From Thiobacillus sp. (GTDB lineage: Bacteria; Pseudomonadota; Gammaproteobacteria; Burkholderiales; Thiobacillaceae), in the NCBI GenBank assembly GCA_019459055.1, contig JAIBEI010000048.1:18329-82328 (forward strand): a stretch of DNA of 64,000 bases, given 5' to 3'. Shown here piece after piece: positions 1-7,955 of this stretch. The notes under the pieces were generated by a model. The model saw only the letters and a list, made by a program, of their open reading frames with translations. It was not told where the DNA came from and made no database searches. Positions within the stretch are counted from its first letter, which is position 1. The number at the start of each line of letters is the position of its first letter. A program made the position numbers and the translations under genes.

Positions 1-344
1 GTGCGCAGGCTCATGGCGATCACCGTGCGCTGCTCGTAGGCGCCGGCGGAAAGAATGTGCGCGCCGAAGGCCGCAAACGCGAGTGCGGTCGCCGCGGCAA
101 TGGCTACGGCCAGCCACGCGGCCCAGCGTTGTTGTCGCCACAGCCCGATGCCGGCGATGACATACGCAAAGCCCGCCAAAAAGTTGAACCACAGCACGAA
201 CGGCACGTAATTCCCGGCCGCGTCGCGCGCCGCCGCGTCGCCGAACAGGATCGTGCCGCCTTCCTTGATGGTCAGCAGGCCGAACCCGACTGCGACCAGG
301 GAAATCGCCCAGATCGAGACGCCGCGTTTTGTGTGTGAGGGCAT
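1..344 (-). CDS. Small membrane protein, 3' end cut by window edge (paralogue of the protein at 4117-4530)
   Basis: The reverse strand from ATG at 342-344 reads open to base 1, giving about 114 residues beginning MPSHTKRGVSIWAISLV. It has hydrophobic segments around residues 9-28, 47-65 and 75-95, so it should be an inner-membrane protein with three or four helices. It aligns without gaps to the gene at 4117-4530, sharing stretches such as GFGLLTIKEGGTILFGDAA and NYVPFVLWFNFLAGFAYV, so the two are paralogues. I do not recognise a function. The gene lies downstream of a TetR gene on the same strand, much as its paralogue follows a TetR-like gene, so a module may have been duplicated. The C terminus lies outside the window. 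Confidence 0.75.
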   Translation of the reverse strand, partial: MPSHTKRGVSIWAISLVAVGFGLLTIKEGGTILFGDAAARDAAGNYVPFVLWFNFLAGFAYVIAGIGLWRQQRWAAWLAVAIAAATALAFAAFGAHILSAGAYEQRTVIAMSLR

Positions 345-363
345 GTTTATTGACTCCCGGTAA

Positions 364-400
364 GCCTTCTCGCCTAATCTTGTAAAGGCGGGCGAGAGGC
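364..400. promoter_or_regulatory. Stem-loop in the leader of the truncated membrane-protein gene
   Basis: TCTCGCC at 368-374 pairs with GGCGAGA at 391-397, and GCC/GGC extends the stem past a single-base bulge. It lies 20-56 bases upstream of the start at 344. It has no U-run on the minus strand, so it could be a leader hairpin or a regulator site; nothing decides between these. Confidence 0.3.
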
Positions 401-560
401 CGGATAAGCATTTGATGTGATTGCAATTATTCGGGAGCCAGTTTGAGAAAATGCCTGCCGGAACTCACCTTGCCGTTGATTTTACACCGGAGCAACTTCA
501 GTCCGCCCACTGTGGGCTTCATGGTTCGCACCGGTTTCACCGGCTAGAAATCCCAGACGT

Positions 561-1190
561 TTACGCCTGTTTTGCACCGCATACACGCGTGCTGCCGATA
601 CCGTGAAGAAAAATGGGAAAAACCAGTTTCCCCTCAGCAACCAGTGATTTCCGTGCTTCTATAATGGAAACGCGTATCACCAGACCTTGAATGATGCCGG
701 TGAACATGACGGCGGCGCTGTGCTCGTCCAGGTCCGGGCGAACAAGATTCTGCGCCTTGGCCTGGGTAATGAGAGCGGTCACCTTGGCCTCGTAATCCGC
801 CAGAATGCTGCGAATCAGTTCCTTGATCTTTGGGTTTTTCTTCAGCAGTTGATCGGTAAATATCAGCTTGGGGATCGCTGGCACCTTGTCGACGAAGCCC
901 AGGTGGGCGAAAAACATCTTCTCCAGGGAATCGAGCGGATCGCTGCCCTGATCGGCCGCCATATCTACCACGCTCATCAGCCGCCCCCGCACCCAGTGGA
1001 CGACCGCCAGCCAGATCATGTCCTTGGTGGGGAAATGGCGGAAAATTGCACCCTGCGTGATGCCCACGGCGTTTGCCATGTCCTGCGTCGTCACGTCATC
1101 CACGCCCTGCTCGCCGGCAAGTTCCACGGCAGCTTTGATGATTTCTTCCTGGCGCTCTTCCGTCGATAGTCGTTGTCTGTGTTCGCTCAT
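561..1190 (-). CDS. TetR/AcrR-family transcriptional regulator
   Basis: This 209-residue protein has a typical TetR N-terminal helix-turn-helix at residues 33-53 (VTTQDMANAVGITQGAIFRHF) and an all-helical ligand-binding domain. It is closely related to the TetR protein at 15895-16557, sharing GVDDVTTQDMA and the MIWLAV-type stretch after the helix-turn-helix, so the two are paralogues. I use ATG at 1190; a TTG at 1223 would add 11 residues and sits behind GGAAAT, so the start is uncertain. The downstream same-strand gene is the truncated membrane protein at 1-344. Ligand and targets are unknown; relatives commonly control efflux genes. Confidence 0.88.
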   Translation of the reverse strand: MSEHRQRLSTEERQEEIIKAAVELAGEQGVDDVTTQDMANAVGITQGAIFRHFPTKDMIWLAVVHWVRGRLMSVVDMAADQGSDPLDSLEKMFFAHLGFVDKVPAIPKLIFTDQLLKKNPKIKELIRSILADYEAKVTALITQAKAQNLVRPDLDEHSAAVMFTGIIQGLVIRVSIIEARKSLVAEGKLVFPIFLHGIGSTRVCGAKQA

Positions 1191-1317
1191 CTCTGTTTTG
1201 TCCCGTGTTTCACGTGATTTCAAAATTTCCAGGCGTGGCTGTCATGATGGCATTGGCAGGCCGGTAATGCTTTTTGTTGCGTGCGCCGCAGGCACATTTC
1301 CATGAGCTGGCGAGTTG

Positions 1318-2751
1318 TCAGTTACGCTGCAGATCAAGCAGCAGCCTTTGATAATCGTTCGACTCCTTGATCAATCTGGGCCCTAGCGCGCGCAACCGAT
1401 CCACGGTGTCCGCGGGCAATGTGTACGAAGTCGGGATCCCACTAAATGAATTGCGCTCAACAGGATCTTTGATCGCGTCGAATGTCACTTCGACCAGGTA
1501 GAAATCAAATTCTGTTTCCGTCCCATCGGCCTGTTCCCCCCCGGATTTTTGGCCGCGCATCTGCCTGGCCCAGCCCTCGAAGTTAGCCTTGAGGAGTTCG
1601 ATGGTTTCAAACGAATAGCGGTTGATTGGAATGTCCTTGATGGCCCTGAATACCTGGGTGACCGTCGGCACCTCCTCCCTGCGATCGAGAGACAGATCCG
1701 GGGCCGTCTCGGCATTGACGATGATCAGTACCGCCTTGTGAAACCGTTCGAGTCGCATGGCGCGGGCGAGATTCAGAGGATTATCGTGGGCGGCCACCCG
1801 GTCCAGCATCCCGCGCAGGCCGATATTGTCGGTGATTCCGCCATCCAGCAGATGAATGTACGGCCTGGCTTCGGAATCGAGATAGGAGCGCACCTCGGCG
1901 GCCTTGTATACCTGCCGGGATGATGCACCGTGGTTTTCTTCGCTAACGTGCTGCGCAGCGGGTTCCTGGTAGCCGCATTTGCCGCTGTAGTTCCGGACGG
2001 TAAGCGGGCTGAACACGATGGGCACAGCGCTGGAAGCCGCTACGGCGCGCGCCAGCGGAAACGACGAAAGATCGGAGCAGAGCAGATCGAACTGATCCTG
2101 GGTGAATTCGAAACGCGTGCCCAGCGACATATCGCTGGCATTGATTGTCACCAAGGGGCGCTGCCCCCGCGTGACCAGATCGCCATAGGTGCCATGATGA
2201 AAAATCTCGTCATCGAGATATTCCGCCACCAGATCTATCCGGCCGAATTTCGGTGATGAGGCACGCGCCAGGTTGACCGGGGCGAGCATCTTGCGGGTGA
2301 GTTCTCCCTGAACATCCCGTTTCAGAAAGCGGCTCTCGAAATCGCTGAAAATTCGCTCGCCGTAGAGGGCGTAATAGGCGGAAGTGAAACTGCCGCCGGA
2401 CACGGAGGAAATAATGTCGACTTCGTGGAGCAGGCGCCTGGACTTTCCTTTTCGGGTGACTTCAGTGTTGGCGAGGTGCTCAAGGACGCCATAAGCCAGG
2501 GCGGCGGCGCGGGTGCCACCACCCGAGAAGGTCACGACAACCAGCATGTCGTCGGCCTCGTCCGGGCTGGCAAGATTCGTGAAACGATAGCCATAGGCCG
2601 GATCATGCCGATCCAGCGGCATGTTCGGCGGGTAATGCGCGCAGCCTGCGAGCAGCAGGAAAATAGCCAGAACCCGCCATGGGGCGAAGCCGGACCGGCG
2701 TTTCGCCATTCCTGAATCGGATGATGTGCCGGGCAATTTTTTCGAGCCCAT
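1318..2751 (-). CDS. Patatin-like phospholipase, predicted lipoprotein
   Basis: This patatin-family acyl hydrolase has about 477 residues. It shows the glycine-rich oxyanion motif GGGTR at residues 77-81, the nucleophile elbow S-V-S-G-G with catalytic Ser118, and the DGG aspartate motif at 303-305, so the Ser-Asp dyad is intact. The N terminus has a basic stretch, a hydrophobic core and a lipobox LLAGC ending at Cys37, predicting a lipid-anchored envelope protein. The start is ambiguous: ATG at 2760, 2751 and 2709 are all in frame. The 2709 start gives the most typical signal peptide (MAKRRSG onward), but the 2751 start has a better-spaced GGA. Substrate is unknown; phospholipid or lysophospholipid is likely from the family. 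Confidence 0.85.
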   Translation of the reverse strand: MGSKKLPGTSSDSGMAKRRSGFAPWRVLAIFLLLAGCAHYPPNMPLDRHDPAYGYRFTNLASPDEADDMLVVVTFSGGGTRAAALAYGVLEHLANTEVTRKGKSRRLLHEVDIISSVSGGSFTSAYYALYGERIFSDFESRFLKRDVQGELTRKMLAPVNLARASSPKFGRIDLVAEYLDDEIFHHGTYGDLVTRGQRPLVTINASDMSLGTRFEFTQDQFDLLCSDLSSFPLARAVAASSAVPIVFSPLTVRNYSGKCGYQEPAAQHVSEENHGASSRQVYKAAEVRSYLDSEARPYIHLLDGGITDNIGLRGMLDRVAAHDNPLNLARAMRLERFHKAVLIIVNAETAPDLSLDRREEVPTVTQVFRAIKDIPINRYSFETIELLKANFEGWARQMRGQKSGGEQADGTETEFDFYLVEVTFDAIKDPVERNSFSGIPTSYTLPADTVDRLRALGPRLIKESNDYQRLLLDLQRN

Positions 2752-2816
2752 GCTTTCCATCCGGGGAAGGTGCGTTGCATGTCCGCTCTGCGGCATGAGC
2801 GGTGCCGCCTCTTTGC

Positions 2817-3218
2817 TCACAACTTCAACCGCAGCGCCGCCCAACCGAACCAGCCCATCGACACGACCATGGAGATCCCGCCGACGAGCACCAGCGCCGG
2901 CGGCAGGCCGAACGCCACCTCGGAAAGGATTCCGAGCGGCATCAACATGCCGGCGAGGGACAGCCATGATATCGCTTTCGCGGAACCGGGATCGATAGGC
3001 AGCCGCAGCAGCAGATAACCCACGACAATGTTGAGGAGGGCGAACAGATTGCCATGCACATGCGCCAGGCGCGATTCGAAGTGCTTGCCCACGGCGTAAT
3101 CGGCAATCCATGCCTCCTTGCCGGGTGCAAAGTCACGCAGATAGATCAGGATGAAGCCGTAAACCATGAAACCGGTTAGAAACAGGAAACCCGCCACAAT
3201 ATTCTTCTTGCCTTGCAT
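2817..3218 (-). CDS. Four-helix membrane protein of unknown function
   Basis: The protein has 133 residues from ATG at 3218, preceded by AAGGAG at good spacing; a longer in-frame reading to 3341 lacks such a site. Four hydrophobic segments fit transmembrane helices: GFLFLTGFMVYGFILIYL, a segment around HGNLFALLNIVVGYLLL, WLSLAGMLMPLGILSEVAFG, and a C-terminal one. Several histidines (HVHGN, and KHFES just before) lie at the start of the second helix, which could suggest metal or haem contact, but this is only a visual impression. It sits between the patatin lipoprotein and the Gly/Met-rich secreted protein in a same-strand run. I do not recognise the family. Confidence 0.7.
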   Translation of the reverse strand: MQGKKNIVAGFLFLTGFMVYGFILIYLRDFAPGKEAWIADYAVGKHFESRLAHVHGNLFALLNIVVGYLLLRLPIDPGSAKAISWLSLAGMLMPLGILSEVAFGLPPALVLVGGISMVVSMGWFGWAALRLKL

Positions 3219-3337
3219 GTTGCGCTCCTTGTCAGACGAATTGGCCGGGACGACTGTGACAGCATCCAGCCTCGCGGCCAGCCCGGGGAAATGATACGCA
3301 TGCCACGACGCGCCCGATTTTGTTTTCGGGCGGGGGA

Positions 3338-4105
3338 TCACGACCCGTCCGCGGCTTGATTGCGCCCCGCATCGGGTCTGGGTTTCAGCCGGTCGTATAC
3401 CAGAAGAAACGTGACTTCCTGGCGATTCGGGAGCTCGACCATCGATGAAATCATGAGCCGTCCTGTTTCGGCGTCGATCCGGTATTGTTGAATCAGCCTT
3501 GAGCCATGGTTCATTCTTGATTCGACCACCAGCACGTCCCCTTCCCAGCCCGCAACGGCCGCCTGCGGCTGGGCACCGCCGCTGGCGGAAACGCTGATGC
3601 CGCGGAAGTCGGTGAAAAGGCGCTGATACCGGTCGTTCTCGCCGACGACAAGCAGCATCGGGTCCTCATGGGTGATGTCGAGTGTTTTCGCAGTGGCGAC
3701 CAGCGCGGCCCGGTCATCGAATGGCATCTCACTACGCCCGCCCATTCCCTCTTGCGATCCGCGCCCCTGGCGTTTGCCGCCCATGCCGCCACCACCCATG
3801 CCGCCGCCGCCTCGCATCCCCTGTCCGCCGATCCTGGCCTGCTTCATCGCTTGCTTGACCCTTTCCTGCGGGTCATCGCTGGCCTTGGCATCGAGGGTCC
3901 AATGGCCGGAAAAATCCGGCCTGGATTGCGGTTTCACAACAGGCGTCGGCGGGGAGGCGGATACGTCGGTGATCGAACCCGTTGCGCTGCCGCCGGCATG
4001 AGCTTGCGCAGGGTCGGCATCGGGCGACGCCAGCGACGGGCTGGCGCTGGCGGCCAAGGTCAGGCACATCCAGAGGGCGGTGGTGAAGCGCGCATGCATA
4101 TTCAT
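3338..4105 (-). CDS. Secreted Gly/Met-rich protein of unknown function
   Basis: The 255-residue protein starts at ATG 4105 behind AAGGA. It opens with a signal peptide (MNMHARFTTALWMCLTLAAS, probable cleavage after ASPSLA) and should be periplasmic or secreted. After it come a PDFSGHWTLDAKASDDP segment and a low-complexity Gly/Met/Arg stretch with repeats of the type GGGMGG, then a mixed domain ending VTFLLVYDRLKPR. The SGHWTLD...S type of segment recurs in many uncharacterised proteobacterial secreted proteins. Met-rich stretches can bind copper, but nothing here proves that. It lies 12 bases upstream of nothing essential but directly follows the membrane-protein gene at 4117-4530, suggesting co-transcription. 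Confidence 0.72.
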   Translation of the reverse strand: MNMHARFTTALWMCLTLAASASPSLASPDADPAQAHAGGSATGSITDVSASPPTPVVKPQSRPDFSGHWTLDAKASDDPQERVKQAMKQARIGGQGMRGGGGMGGGGMGGKRQGRGSQEGMGGRSEMPFDDRAALVATAKTLDITHEDPMLLVVGENDRYQRLFTDFRGISVSASGGAQPQAAVAGWEGDVLVVESRMNHGSRLIQQYRIDAETGRLMISSMVELPNRQEVTFLLVYDRLKPRPDAGRNQAADGS

Positions 4106-4116
4106 GGCTCGATTCC

Positions 4117-4530
4117 TTATCGTCTGGCCTGCGCGTGCAACAGTCCACGCCAGGCGATGGCCGCGATCGTCATCCACACCAGCGTTCGCAGGCTCATGGC
4201 GATCACCGTGCGCGGCTCGAAGGCGCCGCCGGCATAGACGTGCATGCCGAAAGCCGCAAAAGTGAATACCGTTGCCGCGGCGATGGCGATGGCCAGCCAC
4301 ACCGCCCAGCGCTGCATCAGCCACAGTCCGGCGCCGGCTGCGACATAGGCAAAGCCCGCGAGGAAATTGAACCAGAGTACGAACGGCACATAGTTGCCGG
4401 CCGCAGCGTGTGCCGCCGCGTCGCCGAACAGGATTGTGCCGCCTTCCTTGATGGTCAGCAGGCCGAATCCGGCTGCGACCAGCGAAATCGCCCAGATGCG
4501 GAATCCGCGTTTGTGTTTGGATGGAGTCAT
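4117..4530 (-). CDS. Small membrane protein (paralogue of the gene at 1-344)
   Basis: The 137-residue protein begins at ATG 4530 behind AAGGAAAG; the in-frame upstream ATG at 4569 lacks a good ribosome site. It has four hydrophobic segments: after RGFRIW (about residues 9-25), FVLWFNFLAGFAYVAAGAGLW, WAVWLAIAIAAATVFTFAAFG, and a C-terminal helix after RTVIAMSLRT. It is strongly similar to the truncated gene at the left edge and the nucleotide sequences also match well, so the duplication appears recent. It stands just downstream of the TetR-like gene at 4583-5167. Function is not recognisable. Confidence 0.75.
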   Translation of the reverse strand: MTPSKHKRGFRIWAISLVAAGFGLLTIKEGGTILFGDAAAHAAAGNYVPFVLWFNFLAGFAYVAAGAGLWLMQRWAVWLAIAIAAATVFTFAAFGMHVYAGGAFEPRTVIAMSLRTLVWMTIAAIAWRGLLHAQARR

Positions 4531-4582
4531 GTGAGCTTTCCTTTTTGGTGAGCGTGTGGCCGGGAACATTCTTTGTCGGATG

Positions 4583-5167
4583 TCATTTCGACGGAACGGT
4601 CATTCCAGTCCGGAACAGGGAAAATGACTGGAATGCCTCATGCAGCAGCAGTTCCCGCTGACGCAGGCTGAGATTCATCCTGAGCGCCAGGCTCTGGATC
4701 ATGCCGATGAAAATACCCGCCGCTGCGTGCGGGTCGATGTCGGGCCGGATGCACCCCTGTTGTCTGGCTTGGGCAATGATTCGGCAAAGCCGGGATTCGT
4801 AGTGGCTGATGACCCGCTGGATGCGCCGGCGAATTCGGGTATCGCTGTCTTGCGATAGCCATCCCAGAAGCCGCCTGGGAATTTCGGGATGCCGCGAGAT
4901 GAAGGAGACCTGCAAATGAAAGGCACGCTCCAGTTCCAGTAGCGGGTTGCGATCATGCGCCGCCGTGCGTTTTATCAGGCGCAGCACGCTTCCGCGCACC
5001 CGGGAAATGTAGCGGTTCTGCGCGCCGTGGCTATCCAGCCCGGGCTCAGGCATTTCTTCTGTCATGTCGGTGAGGCGCTCACGGTCGGAAAACAAGTACG
5101 TACGCGTGATTTCCAGCCACTTTTTCAGATGCGCGTTCTTGAAACTGCTCGTATTGCCGGTCTTCAT
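4583..5167 (-). CDS. TetR-like protein lacking the DNA-binding helix-turn-helix
   Basis: The 194-residue protein starts at ATG 5167 behind a strong AGGAGG. Residues from about 60 onward match the ligand-binding half of the TetR proteins at 561-1190 and 15895-16557: FISRHPEIPRRLL aligns with FIASHPAIPRVLM, and PHAAAGIFIGMIQSLALRMN aligns with VHAAATLYIGMIQGLVLQTS. The N-terminal 55 residues have nothing like the VTTQDMA...GAVFRHF helix-turn-helix of those paralogues, and only 71 bases separate the start from the upstream gene, so the domain is not hidden in another frame. It may act as a dimerisation partner or ligand sink for the full-length regulators, or be a decayed regulator. Confidence 0.7.
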   Translation of the reverse strand: MKTGNTSSFKNAHLKKWLEITRTYLFSDRERLTDMTEEMPEPGLDSHGAQNRYISRVRGSVLRLIKRTAAHDRNPLLELERAFHLQVSFISRHPEIPRRLLGWLSQDSDTRIRRRIQRVISHYESRLCRIIAQARQQGCIRPDIDPHAAAGIFIGMIQSLALRMNLSLRQRELLLHEAFQSFSLFRTGMTVPSK

Positions 5168-5238
5168 GATGTGCCTCCTGTACAGTCAGAAACTTGGTAA
5201 CTTGTGGTGCGGCCGGGATTGAGCCGCGTGGCAATGGC

Positions 5239-5691
5239 TCACTGAACGGCATCCTTCTTGCCGTAAAAGTGCGCCACGAAGGGCTTGCGGAATTCGCTGT
5301 GGCAGTTGTAGCAACTGGTCTGGAGTTTCTGGAAGGCGAGGATGACGCCCGGGCCGTCCCCTGTCCCGGCGGCTCTGCCGACGGCCAGCGCCTGGTCGTG
5401 GGTTTCGCGGTCATGCGCCTTGAACTTCCCCACGCTGGCGCCGGCGAAGCCAAGGATGCGCGCCTTCTCGCCGAAAGGCGGCTGCGGATGGTCGGCGATC
5501 AGCGGCGCGGTCTTCTCCACCAGCTCCCAGTCCTCACGCGAGATGCCGTCGGTGATGACCTGCATGTTGCGGCCCAGATCCTTCATGATCTTCTGCAGGA
5601 CGAGCGGATCGGCGGCGGACGCGCCGCCTGCGGCGGCCAGCAGGGCGAAAGCGGCGAGGGACTTGAGAATCGGTGTGCGGGTGTGTTTCAT
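5239..5691 (-). CDS. Cytochrome c-prime-like periplasmic haem protein
   Basis: The 150-residue protein has a signal peptide with probable cleavage after GGASA at residue 26 and a single C-terminal haem-binding motif CYNCH at residues 127-131 followed by SEFRKPF. A C-terminal CxxCH in a four-helix-bundle-sized protein is the layout of the cytochrome c-prime/c-556 group, which bind NO or pass electrons in the periplasm. The start follows the stop of the ABC-2 permease by two bases, so it is probably the distal gene of the export operon. That location is unusual for this family, and any link to the exporter is only positional. Confidence 0.8.
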   Translation of the reverse strand: MKHTRTPILKSLAAFALLAAAGGASAADPLVLQKIMKDLGRNMQVITDGISREDWELVEKTAPLIADHPQPPFGEKARILGFAGASVGKFKAHDRETHDQALAVGRAAGTGDGPGVILAFQKLQTSCYNCHSEFRKPFVAHFYGKKDAVQ

Positions 5692-5692
5692 G

Positions 5693-6820
5693 TCAGGCCA
5701 TCCTTTTCTTGAAGCGAAGCGAGCTGATGAGCAAAAGCGCCGTGCCGAGCACCGCCAGGGCGGCGAACTGGGGCCACAGGATTTCCAGGCCGCTGCCCTT
5801 GAGGAAGATGTCCCGGATGATGACCAGGAAATAGCGCAGCGGGTTGAGATAGGTGAGCCACTGCGCCGGCTCCGGCATGTTCGAAATCGGGAACATGAAG
5901 CCGGACAGCAGCACCGCGGGGAGATAGAAGAAGAACGACGACATCAGCGCCTGCTGCTGGGTCTGTGAAATGGTGGAAATGAACAGACCGATGCCGATGG
6001 TGGACATCAGGTACAGCCCGGCGCCGAACAGCAGCAACCACAGGCTGCCGTGGATCGGCACGTCGAACCAGTTGACGCCGATGAAGGTCACCACCAGCAC
6101 GTCGATGAAGCTGATCAGCACGAACGGCAGGGTCTTGCCGAGTATCAGTTCGAAGGGCTGGATCGGCGTCACCATCAGTTGCTCCATGGTGCCGATCTCG
6201 CGCTCGCGCACGATCGCCATGGCAGTGAGCAGCAGGGAGATCAGCAGCACCACCACGGCGATCACGCCGGGGACGTTGTAGTAGCGGCTCTTCAGGTCTG
6301 GGTTGAACCAGGCGCGCGAACGCAGTTCGATGGGATTGGCTTGCTCCTGCGCCAGCTGGGTCAGTTCGATCGGCGCGGCGCGTGCCCGTGAAAACTCCTG
6401 GGTGATGCGCTGGGCGTAGTCCATCGCCACCGTGCCGGTATTCGAATCGGTGCCGTCGATAATCGTCTGGATCGCTGCCTGACGCCCCGATTTCAGGTCG
6501 TCGGCGAAGCCGCGGTTGATCTGGATGCCCATGATCACCTTGCCGCGATCAAGCAATTCACCCAGCCGTTCGGGCCGGTCGGTGTTGTCCACCACGGTGA
6601 AATAGCCGGAGGCCGTGAAGCGCTCGATCAGCGCACGGCTCTGCGGGCTCTTGTCGAGGTCGCATACCGCGGTCTTGATGTGGTCGACGTCGGTGGTCAC
6701 GGCGTAACCGAACATGATCAGCTGGATCACCGGCATCACGAAGATCAGAGCCTTCATGCGCGGGTCGCGCAGCACCTGGATGAATTCCTTCACCAGCATG
6801 CGATAGATTCTTTCCCACAT
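5693..6820 (-). CDS. ABC-2 type export permease (YbhR-like)
   Basis: The 375-residue protein has the ABC-2 permease layout: an N-terminal cytoplasmic helix with VKEFIQVLRDPRMKALIFVMPVIQLIMFGYAV, a large periplasmic domain to about residue 175, then five hydrophobic segments including the ABC-2 signature region EREIGTMEQLMVTPIQPFELILGK. It pairs with the homologous permease at 6831-7955, from which it is separated by ten bases. In Escherichia coli the YbhS and YbhR permeases form such a heterodimer with the YbhF ATPase and the YbhG adaptor. Substrate is unknown here; drugs, cations or lipids are possible from family knowledge. Confidence 0.92.
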   Translation of the reverse strand: MWERIYRMLVKEFIQVLRDPRMKALIFVMPVIQLIMFGYAVTTDVDHIKTAVCDLDKSPQSRALIERFTASGYFTVVDNTDRPERLGELLDRGKVIMGIQINRGFADDLKSGRQAAIQTIIDGTDSNTGTVAMDYAQRITQEFSRARAAPIELTQLAQEQANPIELRSRAWFNPDLKSRYYNVPGVIAVVVLLISLLLTAMAIVREREIGTMEQLMVTPIQPFELILGKTLPFVLISFIDVLVVTFIGVNWFDVPIHGSLWLLLFGAGLYLMSTIGIGLFISTISQTQQQALMSSFFFYLPAVLLSGFMFPISNMPEPAQWLTYLNPLRYFLVIIRDIFLKGSGLEILWPQFAALAVLGTALLLISSLRFKKRMA

Positions 6821-6830
6821 GGCTCGCCTC

Positions 6831-7955
6831 TCAGCTCAACTTTTTACGGAACTTGCCCAGAGCGACGGCGAACACCACCGCAGCGAACAGTCCGAGGAAG
6901 ATCAGGTCGCCCGCCACGAAGGAAGGCGGGCTGGCCTTGAGAAAAATGTTCTTCAGCACCTCGACGAAATAGCGCGCCTGCACCACGTGGGTGACTACCT
7001 GCAAAAAGCGCGGCATGTTGTCGATGGAATAAAGAAAGCCGGAAAGCAGAAAGGCGGGCAGGAAGGTGACCACCATCGCCAGCTGGCTCGCCACCAGCTG
7101 CGATTTGGCGATGGTCGAAACCATGATGCCGAGGCTCAGGCCGCCCACCAGGAACATCGCGGTGACGCCGAGCAGGAAGAGAAAGCTGCCCCTGAGCGGC
7201 ACGTCGAACACCCATACCCCCATCGCCACCGAGAACAGCACGTCCAGAACGCCAATCACGAAATACGGCGCCATCTTGCCGAGGAACAGTTCGACCGGCT
7301 GCACCGGCGTGGCGATCAGCTGTTCCATGGTGCCGCTCTCCCACTCGCGCGAGACGGTGAGCGAGGTGAGCAGGGCGGTGATCACCGTCATGATCACCGC
7401 GATCAGGCCGGGGATGATGAACCAGCGGCTTTTCAGCTCGGGGTTGTACCAGACACGCAGGCGGTTATCCACGGCGAGCTCGATCTCGGCGCCCAGCTGC
7501 GCCGCGCTGAAGCGGCTGGTGACGGCCTCGGCGTAGCCCAGGGCGATGGTCGCGGTGTTGGCGTCCGAGCCGTCGGCGAGCAGCTGCACCTTCGTCGTCC
7601 GCCCCTGCTCCAGGTCGCGCGCGAAGTGCCGCGGGATCACCAGCGCCAGGTGCGCGCGGCCCTGGTCGAGCAGCGCGCGAACCTCGGTGTGACTTTCCGC
7701 CGCGGCCACCACGGAGAAATAGCTGGAGGCCGGGAAGCCTTCCAGGTAATTGCGGCTGGCGGCGCTCTTGTCCTGGTCGTAGACGGCCAGGTTGAGCGTC
7801 TTGATGTCCATGGTGATGGCGTAGCCAAACAGGATCAGCAGGATCAGCGGCATCAGGAACGCCATCGCCAGGGAGCGCGGGTCGCGGATGATATGGATGA
7901 ACTCCTTTTTCACCAGCGCCCACAACCGGATCCAGGAGAAACCGGGCTTTTTCAT
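6831..7955 (-). CDS. ABC-2 type export permease (YbhS-like)
   Basis: The 374-residue partner permease has an N-terminal VKKEFIHIIRDPRSLAMAFLMPLILLILFGYAI segment, a periplasmic domain, and a C-terminal membrane domain with the conserved REWESGTMEQLIATPVQPVELFLGK stretch. It overlaps the end of the ATPase gene upstream by four bases (7952-7955), showing translational coupling. It resembles the neighbouring permease throughout, so the pair arose by duplication. It should form the membrane channel of the exporter together with it. Confidence 0.92.
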   Translation of the reverse strand: MKKPGFSWIRLWALVKKEFIHIIRDPRSLAMAFLMPLILLILFGYAITMDIKTLNLAVYDQDKSAASRNYLEGFPASSYFSVVAAAESHTEVRALLDQGRAHLALVIPRHFARDLEQGRTTKVQLLADGSDANTATIALGYAEAVTSRFSAAQLGAEIELAVDNRLRVWYNPELKSRWFIIPGLIAVIMTVITALLTSLTVSREWESGTMEQLIATPVQPVELFLGKMAPYFVIGVLDVLFSVAMGVWVFDVPLRGSFLFLLGVTAMFLVGGLSLGIMVSTIAKSQLVASQLAMVVTFLPAFLLSGFLYSIDNMPRFLQVVTHVVQARYFVEVLKNIFLKASPPSFVAGDLIFLGLFAAVVFAVALGKFRKKLS

